Origin: Cannabis sativa
Lineage: Eukaryota > Streptophyta > Magnoliopsida > Rosales > Cannabaceae
DNA: 64,000 nucleotides
Direction: 5' to 3'
Assembly: GCF_029168945.1 (NCBI RefSeq)
Contig: NC_083606.1
Span: 20,052,041 to 20,116,040 of the forward strand
Shown: in pieces, positions 10,850 to 23,698 of the stretch
How positions within the stretch are numbered: the stretch's first letter is position 1
Layout: the number at the start of each line of letters is the position of its first letter
Notes under the pieces: generated by a model
Databases searched by the model: none
Told to the model about the DNA's origin: nothing
The model's input: the letters and a program-made list of their open reading frames with translations, nothing else
Translations under genes and position numbers: made by a program

Positions 10850-13650
10850 AGAGAGTTGTATTTTCTTTGATTCTGTTTATTTATTCTATTTATTTTAAAT
10901 ATATATTTATTTAATTAAAATTTCCAATTTAGAAAGAAAAAAATTCTAAATATAAATTTTAATTTAATATTTATAAATTTTACTTAGATGGTTATGAAAA
11001 TAACATGAATTATTTCCGTCTTAGTAATAATTTCCAATAAATATTTAGAAAAAATATTTAAGTTGTTACAAAATTAATTTAAATTAATTTACAACTCAAA
11101 TTTAATTTTCTATAAATATATATTGCATTTCGAAAAATTAAAGTATTCAAGGATACAATTTTCGAAAATGCATGTTAAAATAAAAAATTAATCTTGGAAA
11201 AATTATTCTAATTTTAATGTTGGCCCAAAATTAATTAATAAAATTAATTTACAACAAAAAATATAATTTTCCTATTTAATTAAATATATATAAGAAAAAT
11301 TTCAAATATTCAAGTATGATAATGAAAATCAACTTAAATATTAATTTTCTATTTAATTAAATACACTAGAAAAATACTTCAAGCAAAACTATCATCTATC
11401 TAGATTTTTCTTTGACTAATTAATTCAATTTCTAATAATATACTTTAATTCAATTTATTTTAAATTAATCAATAAATGAAAAAATCAGTGATTTAAGTTG
11501 GTCCAAAATTAAAATAAATAATTTACAACTTTAATCTATTTTTCAAATAATATTCGAAATTCTAGCATTTAAGAAATGCAATTTCAAAATTTGATTAATA
11601 AAATAAAGAAAAAATATATTTTTAAAATTATTTAAATTTAGTTAAAAAAAAATTTCAACTAAAAATAATTTTCTATTTAATTAAGTGTCATGAAAAAGAA
11701 ATATTTAAGTATCATGATGAAAATCAACTTAGATATTTAATTTTCAAATTAATTAAATGTATTAAATTCAAGAAATTAAATAATTAAGTGTAGAGAACGC
11801 TTAATTATTAATCTCTAGTTTAATACTAGGAAAAATATACTTAAAAGAAATTGTACCAAAATTAATTATTTAAATAATTAATTTCACAATGTATAATATT
11901 TTCCTATTTAATATTAGAAATAATAAGTAGTCTAGAAATAACTATCTAGAAAATATCTTATTTGACTAAGTATCTTTTCCACAAAATTTGAAAAAATATC
12001 TAATTTAAGTTGTATTAGAAAAAATCTAGAACTTAAATATTTTCAAATTTAAATTTAATTAAATATCAAAAATTAAGTTGTAACCACTTAATTTGAAAAT
12101 ATTCCATTTTAAGTTAATATTCGAAAAGATATTAACTTAAAAAATATCTAAAGAATCTTAATAACCAATGCCTAAAATTCCTCAACTTAATTTTGAAATT
12201 TTAAATCCAAAAGATATTCAGATTTAAGTTGGTTAGTTGAAGATAACTAAATATCAACTTAAATAGGAATATTTAATGAAAAATTTAAATTAAGCTCCAG
12301 AAAGAATCTAGATGATTATAATTCTATATTTAATTAAATACAAGAAAATACATATAGTTTAGCTTAGAATAAAAAATTCTTTAAACTATAATTTTCTTAA
12401 ATTAATTTCAAAATAAATGAAATTAATTATGTTGCTAATCAATTTTATTAGGTTAAACTAGTTTAATTAACCTAGTACAGTTATTCAAATCAGGCAAATG
12501 GGCCTTCACAATTGGAGTGGTTCATGTGAGGGGGTGCTGGGTTCAGTATGCCGTACCCACTACTATGGCTCCCAACTCTCACACAAGGCCCAAAAGAGAG
12601 GATTTAACCTTAATAAGAACAACTGTTATTAATTGAATAGGCCCAAAAACTAAATGGGCCTAAATAAATTCTATTAAGAACTATGATAATTTATTTTAGC
12701 AACAGCAACCTATATGCATCTATAATAAAATTAAACACATAGGCTCACACAGGCACACTTTGGATGGGTCCTATCATGTTGCTAGGTCATACACAGATGA
12801 AAGAAGATTGTAAATATACCTGTTACGAATTATTAACTTGACCAAGGGAGCCATCAGATCATTAGATCTGGCAAAAAGTAACCATGGCTATTTGCAATCA
12901 AGTAATAATAGGTTTTGAAAACTTACAAACAAGCTAAAACACATACTCCTGCAACAATGTTAGCTGGATAGTTGGATGTAGGATTTATTTAATTTTAAAT
13001 TAAATAATTAATTTCGAAATAATTAATTAATTAAATAAAATATTTATTTTTGAAAAATTAAAATAAAATAAAAAAAATTTCGAAAATTTTAAAAAAATTT
13101 CAATTTAAAATTAAACCTACAATTTTGAAAAATTAGGTTTCAACCAACCTAAATATCATTTCAAAATTTGCTAACTACTTTTAAAATTTAAATGTTATTT
13201 TATAAATAAAAATTAAATAAGAAATTAGAAAAGATAAATGAATATCTTTTTCAGATTTTAAATGTAATTTAAATAAATAAAATAACAAAATTTAAAAGTT
13301 AGCAAAATATCTTATATCTATTTAAAATTGCATGATTATAGTTATCTTATTTTAAATTTAAGTAAGGTCAAATTATTTAAAAAAAAATTTAAAATCTGAC
13401 CTTAAATTTTAAAAAAAAGATAAGATATAATCAAATTTAAAAATAAGATAGATAATTAAGCAAAAAGATAGATACTAACTATTTTCAAATTCAAATTACA
13501 CTAATATCTTGAATTAAATTTAAAAAATATTAAATTAATTCAAAATGATAATTAGAATTGAATTAGGAATAGTAATAGTATAAATATAGAACTACACAAA
13601 AAATCGGAAGTTAATTCCATGAAAAAGCATGAAAAAACGAAGAAAAACGA
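10850..13650. other. AT-rich non-coding part of copia unit 1
   Basis: This stretch, where gag and a leader would be expected, is dominated by A/T with no open frame of note. It contains degenerate repeated blocks of the form aagttg...aatta...caac (near 11059, 11217 and 11486) and blocks resembling ttttctatttaattaaat. A less AT-rich interval at 12480-12960 separates two AT-rich parts. I see no protein domain. Position 12309-12313 (tagat) is the empty site into which the Tekay element inserted in unit 2. Confidence 0.7.
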
Positions 13651-13962
13651 AAAAATTGTGAGCTGTACGGACAGTTTTCGCGATCGCAAGAAAATTTCAG
13701 CACATCTCCGTTTTTTTCGAATCTTCAAAAAATCATAACTAATTCAAATTAAATCGAAATTGAGTTCTGTAAAAAAGTAACTTGCTTAATTTTTTTCATA
13801 CTATCCAATAAAAATAATTCCAGAAACAGAATCGCAATTATTTTTCACGAAAATTCACAAACACCAATCAATCATCAAATAACACTCAATACAACATGAT
13901 ACCATCCAAAAACAAACAAACAATCGTTTTAAAGTCCAAATTTCTTGCAAGTAAATCAATTA

Positions 13963-13979
13963 CCATGGCTCTGAGGCCA
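13963..13979 (-). other. Primer-binding-site-like sequence, unit 1
   Basis: Two bases inside the middle LTR, the - strand reads TGGCCTCAGAGCCATGG. It resembles the initiator-Met tRNA site (compare TGGTATCAGAGC at 27525-27536) but differs in its first bases, so primer identity is uncertain. Confidence 0.55.
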
Positions 13980-13981
13980 GT

Positions 13982-15889
13982 TGTTGGAAATTATTTTACC
14001 AGGATCTTAGATCTACTCACAAGTATGTTTATTAACACCCTAAATATGAACTTTCTAAAACGATGAAATAAACACATATAAAGTTTAGGAAACCTTACAT
14101 TGGGTGCAGCGGAATAATATGACTCCTTCCGTTCAGATATCTAGCCCTTGATTCCTTTCTGTAGCAGAGCATTATCAATATCTGAACCTGGATCTCTTTC
14201 TCTGAATCTTTGATGCTGAAACCTCCTTCTTGCTGAAAGTCTTTCTTCACGATCTTCCTCACTATGATTGAGGTATCACTTGCTGTGTGTGAGCAGTACT
14301 CATACACTAAGGATTTCGAAATATTGAAGAAGAAAAGAAGAGGGAAGTGGCTGCTAAAGATAGGGAGAGAGAAGGCTCAGGTTTTTCTGAATCAGAAGTG
14401 TCAGAAGAAAAGTGTAGAAATTTAGTGTAAATTTCCTGAAGCCTTCACTATCTATTTATAGCATTCCACTAGGGTTAGGTTTGAATTATTTGGCATTAAA
14501 ATAATGAAAATATCAGAGGGAAAAACCCTACAAAAGTGGCCGGCCCTACATAGTGGATTTGGGCCTCACTTTTTGCAATTTTGCAGTTTTATCTTTTCTG
14601 CATCTGATTTTCTCAAAAACGCCAATTTTCTAATTCAACCATTTAAATGCCAATTCTAACTATTTAATAACTATAAATAATTATTAAATAATATTGTCAT
14701 TTATCATATTTATTAATTGAACCATACAAAGTATCATAATTAACAAATATGCCCCTAAAACTCTTTCTTTACAATTTCGCCCTTAGTTAGTGAAAATTTC
14801 ACAAATAGACATAGTCTAATTTGAGAATTATAATTGATTAATCAAAACCAATTATATGAGTCTTACAAGCAATATTATCTCAACTAGTGCGGGGACCATG
14901 GGTCTATATAACCGAGCTTCCAATAAGTAGATCAAGAATTTAGCACTAAAATTCACTAACTTATTAATTCTTCGTTGAATCCACGCATAGAACTTAGAAT
15001 TGCACTCTCAGTATATAGAATGCTCTATATGTTCCACCATATAGACACATCATTAGTTATCCATTGTTATAATCCTAATGTGATCACTGATCCTCTATAT
15101 GAATGATCTACACTGTAAAGGGATTAAATTACCGTTACACCCTACAATGTATTTATTCCTTAAAACACTTGACCCCGTATAAATGATATTTCAGCTTATG
15201 TGAAATGAGTACTCCACCATTTATGTTCGTTTGGTCAAGCTCGAAGGAGATCATCCTTTTCTTACTATTCGCCAGATAGAAGCTATAGATTCCATGTTTA
15301 TGATAGCGCTCCCACTCAATTGCACTACCGTGTTCCCAAAATGTACGTATCACCCTGACCTAAAAGTAGGCTTAACTAACAAATCAAAGAACACGAATAG
15401 CCTCTCGAGATTGAGCCTAATCATATCAGGATTAAGATCATTTGATCTAGGATCAACTAGGCGATATTGACTTGAATAGATATTACGGTAAGTTTAATAA
15501 ATCTAAGTCAAAGTTCAATATCGGTCCCTTCTGATGCATACTCCATGCATCCAACCTGAGCTTTACTTTAACCAATGCTCTGGAAAGAACATAGCACTTC
15601 TCCAAATGCAAGTAAACTCTGTTGTAGATTATCATATCAGTAAAACCCTATGTCTGATAAATCTAGGAAACTTTATTCACATAGTCATGTTTACTTTCCA
15701 ATGTGTTGACGGCACAATAAACAGGATCAAGTATGTGAAAAGGGTTTCAGATGAATTTATACATTATGTACATATAATCATGAAATAAATCATGTGAACC
15801 ATGCAACATTAAATGTTATTTCTGATCTATATTAATAAGTAAATCTGATTATATTGAAATGAGTTTTATTTAGGGCATAAAACCCAACA
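13982..15889 (-). repeat. Copia composite, middle LTR shared by both units
   Basis: 1908 bp. It serves as 5' LTR of unit 1 (primer site on its left) and 3' LTR of unit 2 (polypurine tract on its right). Where the left and right LTRs differ it agrees with the right one at most places I could read (gagcagtact, accaatgct, gatcaagta and the final tttagggcat). Confidence 0.9.
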
Positions 15890-15901
15890 AACTCCCACTT
15901 G
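15890..15901 (-). other. Polypurine tract, unit 2
   Basis: Same sequence as at 7657, directly next to the middle LTR. Confidence 0.7.
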
Positions 15902-15929
15902 CACTAATATAAAACAAAAAGTGCGTTTC

Positions 15930-16640
15930 AAATAATCTCAACACCTCGATATGCAAATCAAGTGTAGTAGTAGTAAACTCCTCGTAATAGGATCTGAAAG
16001 ATTGAATTAACCACAACTTTTTCTCCACCATTACTCTTCCTTAATCACAAAATCATTGATAATGTGAAATTCCTCTCTATATGTCTACTCTCTTGGGATA
16101 CTGGATTCTATACCTTTGGCAACTACTTTTGGTTAATCAGGAAATTAACACGAGTAGTTTAAGGCAATTCGGAATGGTGCCAAAGATGTATAGAACTTTC
16201 CTTAGACTGAATAAGTACCTTTCCTGCAGCTTTAACATTCAGTCTCTCTCTGGTAGACCTAGAGACTTCAGATAGGTTTTTACACTTCTCCAAAATCACT
16301 ATTCCACCCCCAGAGTAACCACCATCTTATCAGAAAGATTTACTAGCACAAATGCAAATTTCAAAATCTGATATGGTGTAGTCTAAGAGTTTTAAACACA
16401 CCCTTATAGACTAACATATAGTTCCTCTTCTTAATCTTAGGATTTACTTGATTGTCTTCTAATGTTCTTTTCCTGGATTAATCTGATACCTACTCATTAC
16501 TCCCACTCAACAGCAGGTGTCTGGTCTAAGGCATACAAAAGCATATCTAAGACCTCTCACTGTTGATTTAAGAAATTCTTTCATGGCTTTATCTTTTCTG
16601 GAATAGTTGAGACTTTTCCTTAGATAAATAAAATCTATGC
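15930..16640 (-). pseudogene. Copia RNase H and reverse transcriptase C-terminus, unit 2, decayed
   Basis: This is the copy of the 7700-8400 remnant shifted by about 8233 bases, with the same stops and the same recognisable frame blocks. The shared lesions show that pol was already dead before the internal region was duplicated. A few single-base differences (for example cttaatcac against cgtaatcac near 16042, and cattcagtct against cattcggtct near 16237) separate the copies. Confidence 0.65.
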
Positions 16641-16839
16641 CTAGAAGTCGAGGAGCTTCTATAGATTGCCATTAGAAAGAAAATGCTTCAGCATCTTACT
16701 AAAGTAAGTTGCTTGCATTAGAGTAAGTAATTACCAGGTATACCATAAGCCATAGGTTTAGATAAACTCAAACCTATAATACTAGGAACAGGAAGTTTGT
16801 TTAAGTCCATTGAATAGACTTATAAATGAAAATTTCCTT

Positions 16840-17085
16840 TTATGTCCTTGTAATAGAAAACTTTAGGTTATTCCATGTGAATGGATTAAACCATAGTTCT
16901 ATTGGCTTACTTCTTAGTTTCTTATCTTGACAATCCATTACTTGTTTAAACTCACAATGCATTTTAATCACTAGTGTCTCCCAAGTCATAAGAAGGTGAG
17001 TTCCTAGAAACTCTCCCACTACGACGAGGTACCGTGAATTATGTCGAAGAAAACTAAATGGTATTGATATCTTCGGTTGTGACAA
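16840..17085 (-). pseudogene. 81-residue open stretch in the decayed copia pol, unit 2
   Basis: Identical in translation to 8605-8850, at the same place in the second unit. It is a remnant of the RT region without catalytic motifs. Confidence 0.4.
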
Positions 17086-17382
17086 GACAACAGAGGCAGT
17101 GGGATCATCATATGTTATATAAGATGATAGAATACTTTTGGAATCAAGAAAAATATCTCCTTTATTTGCTACTTGTTTTAAGACTTAGTCATTATCTTAG
17201 AAAAGTAGTATTTGTTTGAACAAACACTTTCTTATCTATTGACAATGGGATGGTCCACCCCTAATCACTTAGAATAGCTAACAAACCATGGTTAACCGTT
17301 CTAGCTTTTCTTAAGATTTTGATTAGGTCATTCATGAATCTAGTAATGATTTACATTAAGTACCCAACCATTACATCATTCT

Positions 17383-17703
17383 TAAATTGTATTACCATAG
17401 AAGGAATTAGGCAACGACTAGTAACTAATCATCAACATGCAACTCGAAATTTCTGGGGAGGTAAGTTTTGATATAATTCAAAAATCAAATTAATGATCTT
17501 TGAACTGCATATCTACTAACTATTTCTCCACCCCTATCAGTTCGCAAGATCTTTAACCACTTACCTTAATGGTTTTAATCATTGCTAGAAATTAATGAAA
17601 ATTTTCAAACATTTCAAATTTCTTGCTAAAAGGTATAATCTAGAGTGATCGTTTTAAGAATACAACGATAAAACTCATATCCACCCCTGAATGTACATCC
17701 ATC
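17383..17703 (-). pseudogene. Copia integrase remnant, unit 2
   Basis: Second copy of the remnant at 9150-9470, with the same stop codons. The recognisable block around MLMISY...SLPNSFYG lies near 17400-17445. Confidence 0.6.
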
Positions 17704-18469
17704 TGCGAATGAGATGACTACTTTAAGTGGATATAGGCATATTAACTCTTTGCAGAGATTGATCTTGTCAAAACCACTATGAACAAGATACAAATGCCAT
17801 AGATTAATAAAAATGTGGTTGAGTCTTTTGATGACTTAGGTATAGTTACATCAAAGAGTTCTTAGAATAGTGCAAGTGAATCCTGGTCACAGAATACCAA
17901 ACTCATATTCCATACAGTTTGAATCCATTAATAGAAGATGGATATTAAACCCTTGTGAAGGTGTAACTGTATTGCATCCTGGAATTAGAAATATAAGAAA
18001 ATTTCTGTTTGGAATCTAAAATTAAAGTCAAAGACTTAAATTTATACCAAATATAATGAGTAATTCTATCTTGGACCACCACTACTAATATAACTCTAAG
18101 TCTGATTTGCCCATACAAGTAGGAGATTTCTAAGATTGAGGATTTATATCAATTGGGAATAGAATTTCGGGATTATAATCATATGCATCATTTAATTTCT
18201 TAAGAGAAAATATAATGACATGAAATGATATTGACCATTCATCCAATGATATATAATTGAGCTAATTCGAAATGAATAAGCTAAGAGGAATTAGGATAAT
18301 TTCGTTTATAAATAAGAATCCAACGATGCTTCGATTAGCAAAAGACAAAGTAATCTTATTTATGTAATCTTCTTGTTTCATATTGTAAAAATACTAGTCT
18401 AAGGTGTCATCAAATGATGAACAGCTAGATGTTGCATATACAATATTTATCTTTCGAGATCTTACACTA

Positions 18470-19015
18470 TTATGTATGTCTAATGGTGAAAATCCATTAG
18501 GGATTTATCTCATTAGAAAAACAAACATGTTAGACCAACAATGAAGATTCGAAATTAAACTACAACTTAATAACAGAAAATAACATGGTTCAATATAAAT
18601 TCATACACAATTCAGAAATTATAAGCATATAGCAAGTAGGAATGACAAGTGAAAATACTAAAACATACAATCCTAAATAATTTCCAAGGTTTTTCAACAA
18701 ACTGATACAGTGTCCCGTTTAGGCGAGAGTCAAAGCATCATCCATTGAATAAAGTTGTCAGCTCATCTAAAATGATAACCATTCTAGCAACCTTTTATTC
18801 GATCGAGATTGGAATTCAGCGTTGTCCCGTTTAGGCGAGAGTCAAGGCAATTCTATCTTATGAGCTTCCACCATTGTTTCATAATTTGCAAGTCAAGTAT
18901 GGTCGCCACCATTAGGGTGATCCATACCATACAAAACACTTACAAACTACTTATCATGCGAGGTTAAACAGTGCGAAATTGCTAATGAACGTTCCTCCAT
19001 TAGGGAGGATTACTC
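18470..19015 (-). promoter_or_regulatory. Candidate structured RNA segment, unit 2
   Basis: This is the second copy of the segment at 10237-10780. Both 23-mers (near 18709 and 18821) and all three ATTAG-loop hairpins with their stems are unchanged. Differences between the units here fall outside the stems, for example aataaagttg against aatagagttg and taaacagtgcg against taaacggtgcg. Confidence 0.4.
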
Positions 19016-19079
19016 ACTAAAACAAACGCGGTGTAAAACCCACAATGGAGATCGAATGTCTTAATAATAAAGCTCATTA

Positions 19080-20543
19080 TTTAAAGAGAGTTGTATTTTC
19101 TTTGATTCTGTTTATTTATTCTATTTATTTTAAATATATATTTATTTAATTAAAATTTCCAATTTAGAAAGAAAAAAATTCTAAATATAAATTTTAATTT
19201 AATATTTATAAATTTTACTTAGATGGTTATGAAAATAACATGAATTATTTCCGTCTTAGTAATAATTTCCAATAAATATTTAGAAAAAATATTTAAGTTG
19301 TTACAAAATTAATTTAAATTAATTTACAACTCAAATTTAATTTTCTATAAATATATATTGCATTTCGAAAAATTAAAGTATTCAAGGATACAATTTTCGA
19401 AAATGCATGTTAAAATAAAAAATTAATCTTGGAAAAATTATTCTAATTTTAATGTTGGCCCAAAATTAATTAATAAAATTAATTTACAACAAAAAATATA
19501 ATTTTCCTATTTAATTAAATATATATAAGAAAAATTTCAAATATTCAAGTATGATAATGAAAATCAACTTAAATATTAATTTTCTATTTAATTAAATACA
19601 CTAGAAAAATACTTCAAGCAAAAATATCATCTATCTAGATTTTTCTTTGACTAATTAATTCAATTTCTAATAATATACTTTAATTCAATTTATTTTAAAT
19701 TAATCAATAAATGAAAAAATCAGTGATTTAAGTTGGTCCAAAATTAAAATAAATAATTTACAACTTTAATCTATTTTTCAAATAATATTCGAAATTCTAG
19801 CATTTAAGAAATGCAATTTCAAAATTTGATTAATAAAATAAAGAAAAAATATATTTTTAAAATTATTTAAATTTAGTTAAAAAAAAATTTCAACTAAAAA
19901 TAATTTTCTATTTAATTAAGTGTCATGAAAAAGAAATATTTAAGTATCATGATGAAAATCAACTTAGATATTTAATTTTCAAATTAACTAAATGTATTAA
20001 ATTCAAGAAATTAAATAATTAAGTGTAGAGAACGCTTAATTATTAATCTCTAGTTTAATACTAGGAAAAATATACTTAAAAGAAATTGTACCAAAATTAA
20101 TTATTTAAATAATTAATTTCACAATGTATAATATTTTCCTATTTAATATTAGAAATAATAAGTAGTCTAGAAATAACTATCTAGAAAATATCTTATTTGA
20201 CTAAGTATCTTTTCCACAAAATTTGAAAAAATATCTAATTTAAGTTGTATTAGAAAAAATCTAGAACTTAAATATTTTCAAATTTAAATTTAATTAAATA
20301 TCAAAAATTAAGTTGTAACCACTTAATTTGAAAATATTCCATTTTAAGTTAATATTCGAAAAGATATTAACTTAAAAAATATCTAAAGAATCTTAATAAC
20401 CAATGCCTAAAATTCCTCAACTTAATTTTGAAATTTTAAATCCAAAAGATATTCAGATTTAAGTTGGTTAGTTGAAGATAACTAAATATCAACTTAAATA
20501 GGAATATTTAATGAAAAATTTAAATTAAGCTCCAGAAAGAATC
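19080..20543. other. AT-rich non-coding part of copia unit 2, left of the Tekay insertion
   Basis: Copy of 10850-12308 with only a few single-base differences. No coding potential is visible. It ends at the tagat target of the Tekay-like element. Confidence 0.7.
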
Positions 20544-20548
20544 TAGAT
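20544..20548. repeat. Target-site duplication of the Tekay-like element, left copy
   Basis: tagat here and at 29606-29610. The uninterrupted sister sequence has tagat once, at 12309-12313, which proves the duplication directly. Confidence 0.95.
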
Positions 20549-22617
20549 TGTAACGCCCTAATGCTAAGGCACGCTACAGTGCTTTTTCAATTAATGTGCA
20601 AACTTTGCTAATCAAAGTAATTTCTCGAAAAACGTGTCAAATTAAAATTTTTGCTTTAAACATTAAACTTTGTAATTTAATAAAATATTTACAAGTGCCG
20701 GGATCCCGATTTTTAAAACTTTACAAACTTTACTTTATGAATATACATTCCAAAATATGCAGATTTACAGGTCGCACAGCGACATTCAAAATAAAACTCC
20801 CAGATGTCCCGAGACCGAACACTCCAGGTCGCGCTGCTTGACATGTACAATCTCACCCAAGCTCAGGTTCACTCCTGTTCAGCCTTCGCCTTTCCTTTAC
20901 CTACACATGAAAGCAGAAACTGTGAGTCAACAGACTCAGTAAGAAATGCATATAACATACCATATAATTTCCGACCTGTAAATGAGCGCCCATACACCCA
21001 TTTACAGAGCTTAACAGATGAGCATGAACGTTCACTACCAGGGTACAACCACTATACCACATACACAACGTACCTCGCTGTACGAGTGTTGGTAGGGTTT
21101 ATCCCGATCACTGAGTATCACTGAGTGATGTACCACACACCTTAGCATTTTCTATGCTTGTGTTGGTATCACTGTACCATACTCAAATTAACAACAATCA
21201 CTGTACCAATACACTCACACAAGTGTTGGTAGTATTTAACATAATTCAAGCATGCATATATAAACACATATACACACATTCAGATAATCACATCATACAT
21301 TATACACAGTTCTTACCTGTTTTCCGAATTCAAGTGTGCTGGCCGACCTGAACGGAATTCACGTGCTAGATGGATGCCCTAATCACAATAACGGTAACAC
21401 AGATGAGTGACTCGCCAAATCACTTTCCGGGACTTAAAACCCGAAACTAAATGTTCCCCTATCAATAAACCTCATGGCAATACCCTATATTACCCAAAAT
21501 TGGCCAAAACTAAGGTTCTGGAAAAACTCCCAACAGGCAGACCGGATCCAACCGGTATCCCGGTTCTGGGTCACCAACCGGTCGACCGGTTGGTACAGAC
21601 CACCCAGAACCGGAATTCCGGTTCATCTGCAGAAACCCAAAAATTTCTCCCCCTTGATTCAAATCAAGCCCAATCTTTACCAAACTTTCCAGTATACCTA
21701 AACAATGCATACACAATAAAACCCAGCCAGTATTTCACAGAATAACACAATAAATATCAACTTGCCATTAAAGCTCAAAGCTTGAGTTTCAAAACTCAAG
21801 CTTGCTTAAAATCATTCTCAAGCATTAAAAACAGTAGCTAGGGACTTCAATCAACTCAAATTAACCCTAGAATTCGAACTCTAAGCAAATCAAACCTTAA
21901 CAGCTCCTAACACCCCAAAACACCATTCAACCTAGCTTAAAAACTTAAAAAACTAAGAAAGGTTCATTGAAGCTTACCTTAGATTGATTATCTCCTATGA
22001 AATCCTTGCTGAAATCCAACAAATCACAACAAACTCCCTTGGTTTGTCTCAGCCGAAAGCAAGAAAGAGAGGGATTCAAGAGTAATGAAATTTTCTAATT
22101 TTTTTCCTTTTCCTTGGTTTTTCTTCAAATGAGACAAAAGGGTTAAGCTAATCCCTTGCTGAAATTAACTAGCTTAGGTGTCAAAAACCTAGGGCAGCCA
22201 CCTATCACTTATTATTTTTAAATGACAAAAATGCCCTTTAACTTAAAACTAGGGTACTTTCAAAGCTAGGGGTAAAATGGTCAAAATCCATAACCCCGCT
22301 CAATCCCGATAATTATTTTCTCTAAAATAATTCCCCACTAAGAAATAGGGTTCTAAACTTACCCATGTGATCAATCTAGCCATCCATCGCATTTTCCGTT
22401 GTCGCCGAGCAAAATTTACAAAATTAACATATTTCACATATAAGCTAAATAATACCCCTAGAGTTTAATAAAATCTCCGGAATTGAGAAATTATAACTCT
22501 AACATTTATTTCTAAATATTGGGGTCCACAAATAAATTAATTCACAAATAATAATAAAATAATAAAAATTAGTGCTAATTGCCTTTTCTAATCCACATTA
22601 CTAGAGCGGTCATTACA
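20549..22617 (-). repeat. Tekay-like 3' LTR
   Basis: 2069 bp, TGTAACGCCC...GTCATTACA. It lies next to the polypurine tract, which makes it the 3' LTR of this - strand element. A hairpin-rich stretch lies at about 20977-21231, with TGTAAATG/CATTTACA, CGTAC/GTACG, AGCAT/ATGCT and TACCAA/TTGGTA stems. A solo LTR of related design is at 39507-42269. Confidence 0.95.
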
Positions 22618-22632
22618 ATTATCCCCCCGTTA
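22618..22632 (-). other. Tekay-like polypurine tract overlapping the pol stop codon
   Basis: On the - strand TTAACGGGGGGATAAT runs straight into the LTR start TGTAATGACC. The pol stop codon TAA lies inside this tract, so coding region and plus-strand primer overlap with no 3' untranslated spacer before the LTR. Confidence 0.8.
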
Positions 22633-23698
22633 ATAGGATTTCGTCCCCGAAATCTAACCTGAATAGCTCTGGATGTTGAGTCCTCATATCTGATTCCAAC
22701 TCCCAGGTGGCTTCTTCCACCTTACTATTCCTCCAGAGCACCTTAACCAGTGCAATAGTCTTGTTCCGAAGAACTTTTTCTTTTCTATCCAAAATCTGAA
22801 CAGGTTGTTCTTCATAGGATAAGTCTGGTTGTAGTTCAAGGGCTTCATAACTCAAGACATGAGTCGGGTCTGACACGTATTTCCTCAACATAGAAATGTG
22901 AAATACGTCATGAACAGCTGACAATGCTGGTGGCAAGGCTAGCCGATACGCTTCCTGCCCGACCTTCTCAAGTATCTGAAATGGCCCAATGAACCTAGGG
23001 CTTAACTTACCCTTCTTCCCGAAGCGCCGAATACCCTTCATGGGTGAAACTCGCAGGAAAACATGTTCCCCTGCCTGAAATGTGACATCTCTGCGCTTCG
23101 GATCGGCCATAACTTTTCTCGCCTCGCTTTGAGAAGCAAGCATCCGAGCCTTGATCTTATCAATAGCTTCGTTGGTCTTCTGCACTAACTCAGGACCCAG
23201 GTACTTCCTTTCTCCTGTCTCGTCCCAATGAATAGGAGAACGACATTTTCTACCATATAACATCTCATAGGGAGCCATCCCTATTGTACTTTGGTAGCTG
23301 TTGTTGTAGGAGAATTCAATTAGAGGCAAGTACTTAGCCCATGAACCCTCAAAGTCCATGACACAGGCTCGTAATAGGTCTTCTAAAATCTGGATAGTTC
23401 TTTCTGACTGACCATCAGTCTGAGGGTGAAAGGCTGTACTAAACTTCAACTTGGTACCCATAGCCTTCTGGAGACTCACCCAAAACTTCGATGTGAACTT
23501 TGGATCCCTGTCTGATACAATAGATTTAGGGGCTCCATGGAGACGAACTATCTCCTTCACATACAATTCAGCATATTGATCCACTGAATATGTAACTTTC
23601 ACTGGTAAGAAGTGAGCTGACTTTGTGAATCTGTCCACGATGACCCAAACAGAATCATACATCCCTGTGGTTCTAGGCAAACCGATTACGAAGTCCAT
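22619..23698 (-). CDS. Tekay-like pol: integrase core, GPF module and chromodomain
   Basis: Open for 359 residues from an internal Met; in life this is the C-terminal part of a polyprotein and not a separate gene. The integrase core shows D22 in [11 protein letters not shown]63 in SDRDPKF and E99 in [10 protein letters not shown], a DD35E spacing with all three catalytic residues present. GPF at 238-240 belongs to the C-terminal DNA-binding module. Residues about 299-346 ([14 protein letters not shown] to ATWELESDM) form a chromodomain of the kind found in Tekay-type chromoviruses, thought to steer integration to marked chromatin. The N-terminal zinc-binding part lies in the preceding frame (23686-24681). 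The end of the frame overlaps the polypurine tract. Confidence 0.93.
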   Translation of the reverse strand: MDFVIGLPRTTGMYDSVWVIVDRFTKSAHFLPVKVTYSVDQYAELYVKEIVRLHGAPKSIVSDRDPKFTSKFWVSLQKAMGTKLKFSTAFHPQTDGQSERTIQILEDLLRACVMDFEGSWAKYLPLIEFSYNNSYQSTIGMAPYEMLYGRKCRSPIHWDETGERKYLGPELVQKTNEAIDKIKARMLASQSEARKVMADPKRRDVTFQAGEHVFLRVSPMKGIRRFGKKGKLSPRFIGPFQILEKVGQEAYRLALPPALSAVHDVFHISMLRKYVSDPTHVLSYEALELQPDLSYEEQPVQILDRKEKVLRNKTIALVKVLWRNSKVEEATWELESDMRTQHPELFRLDFGDEILLTGG

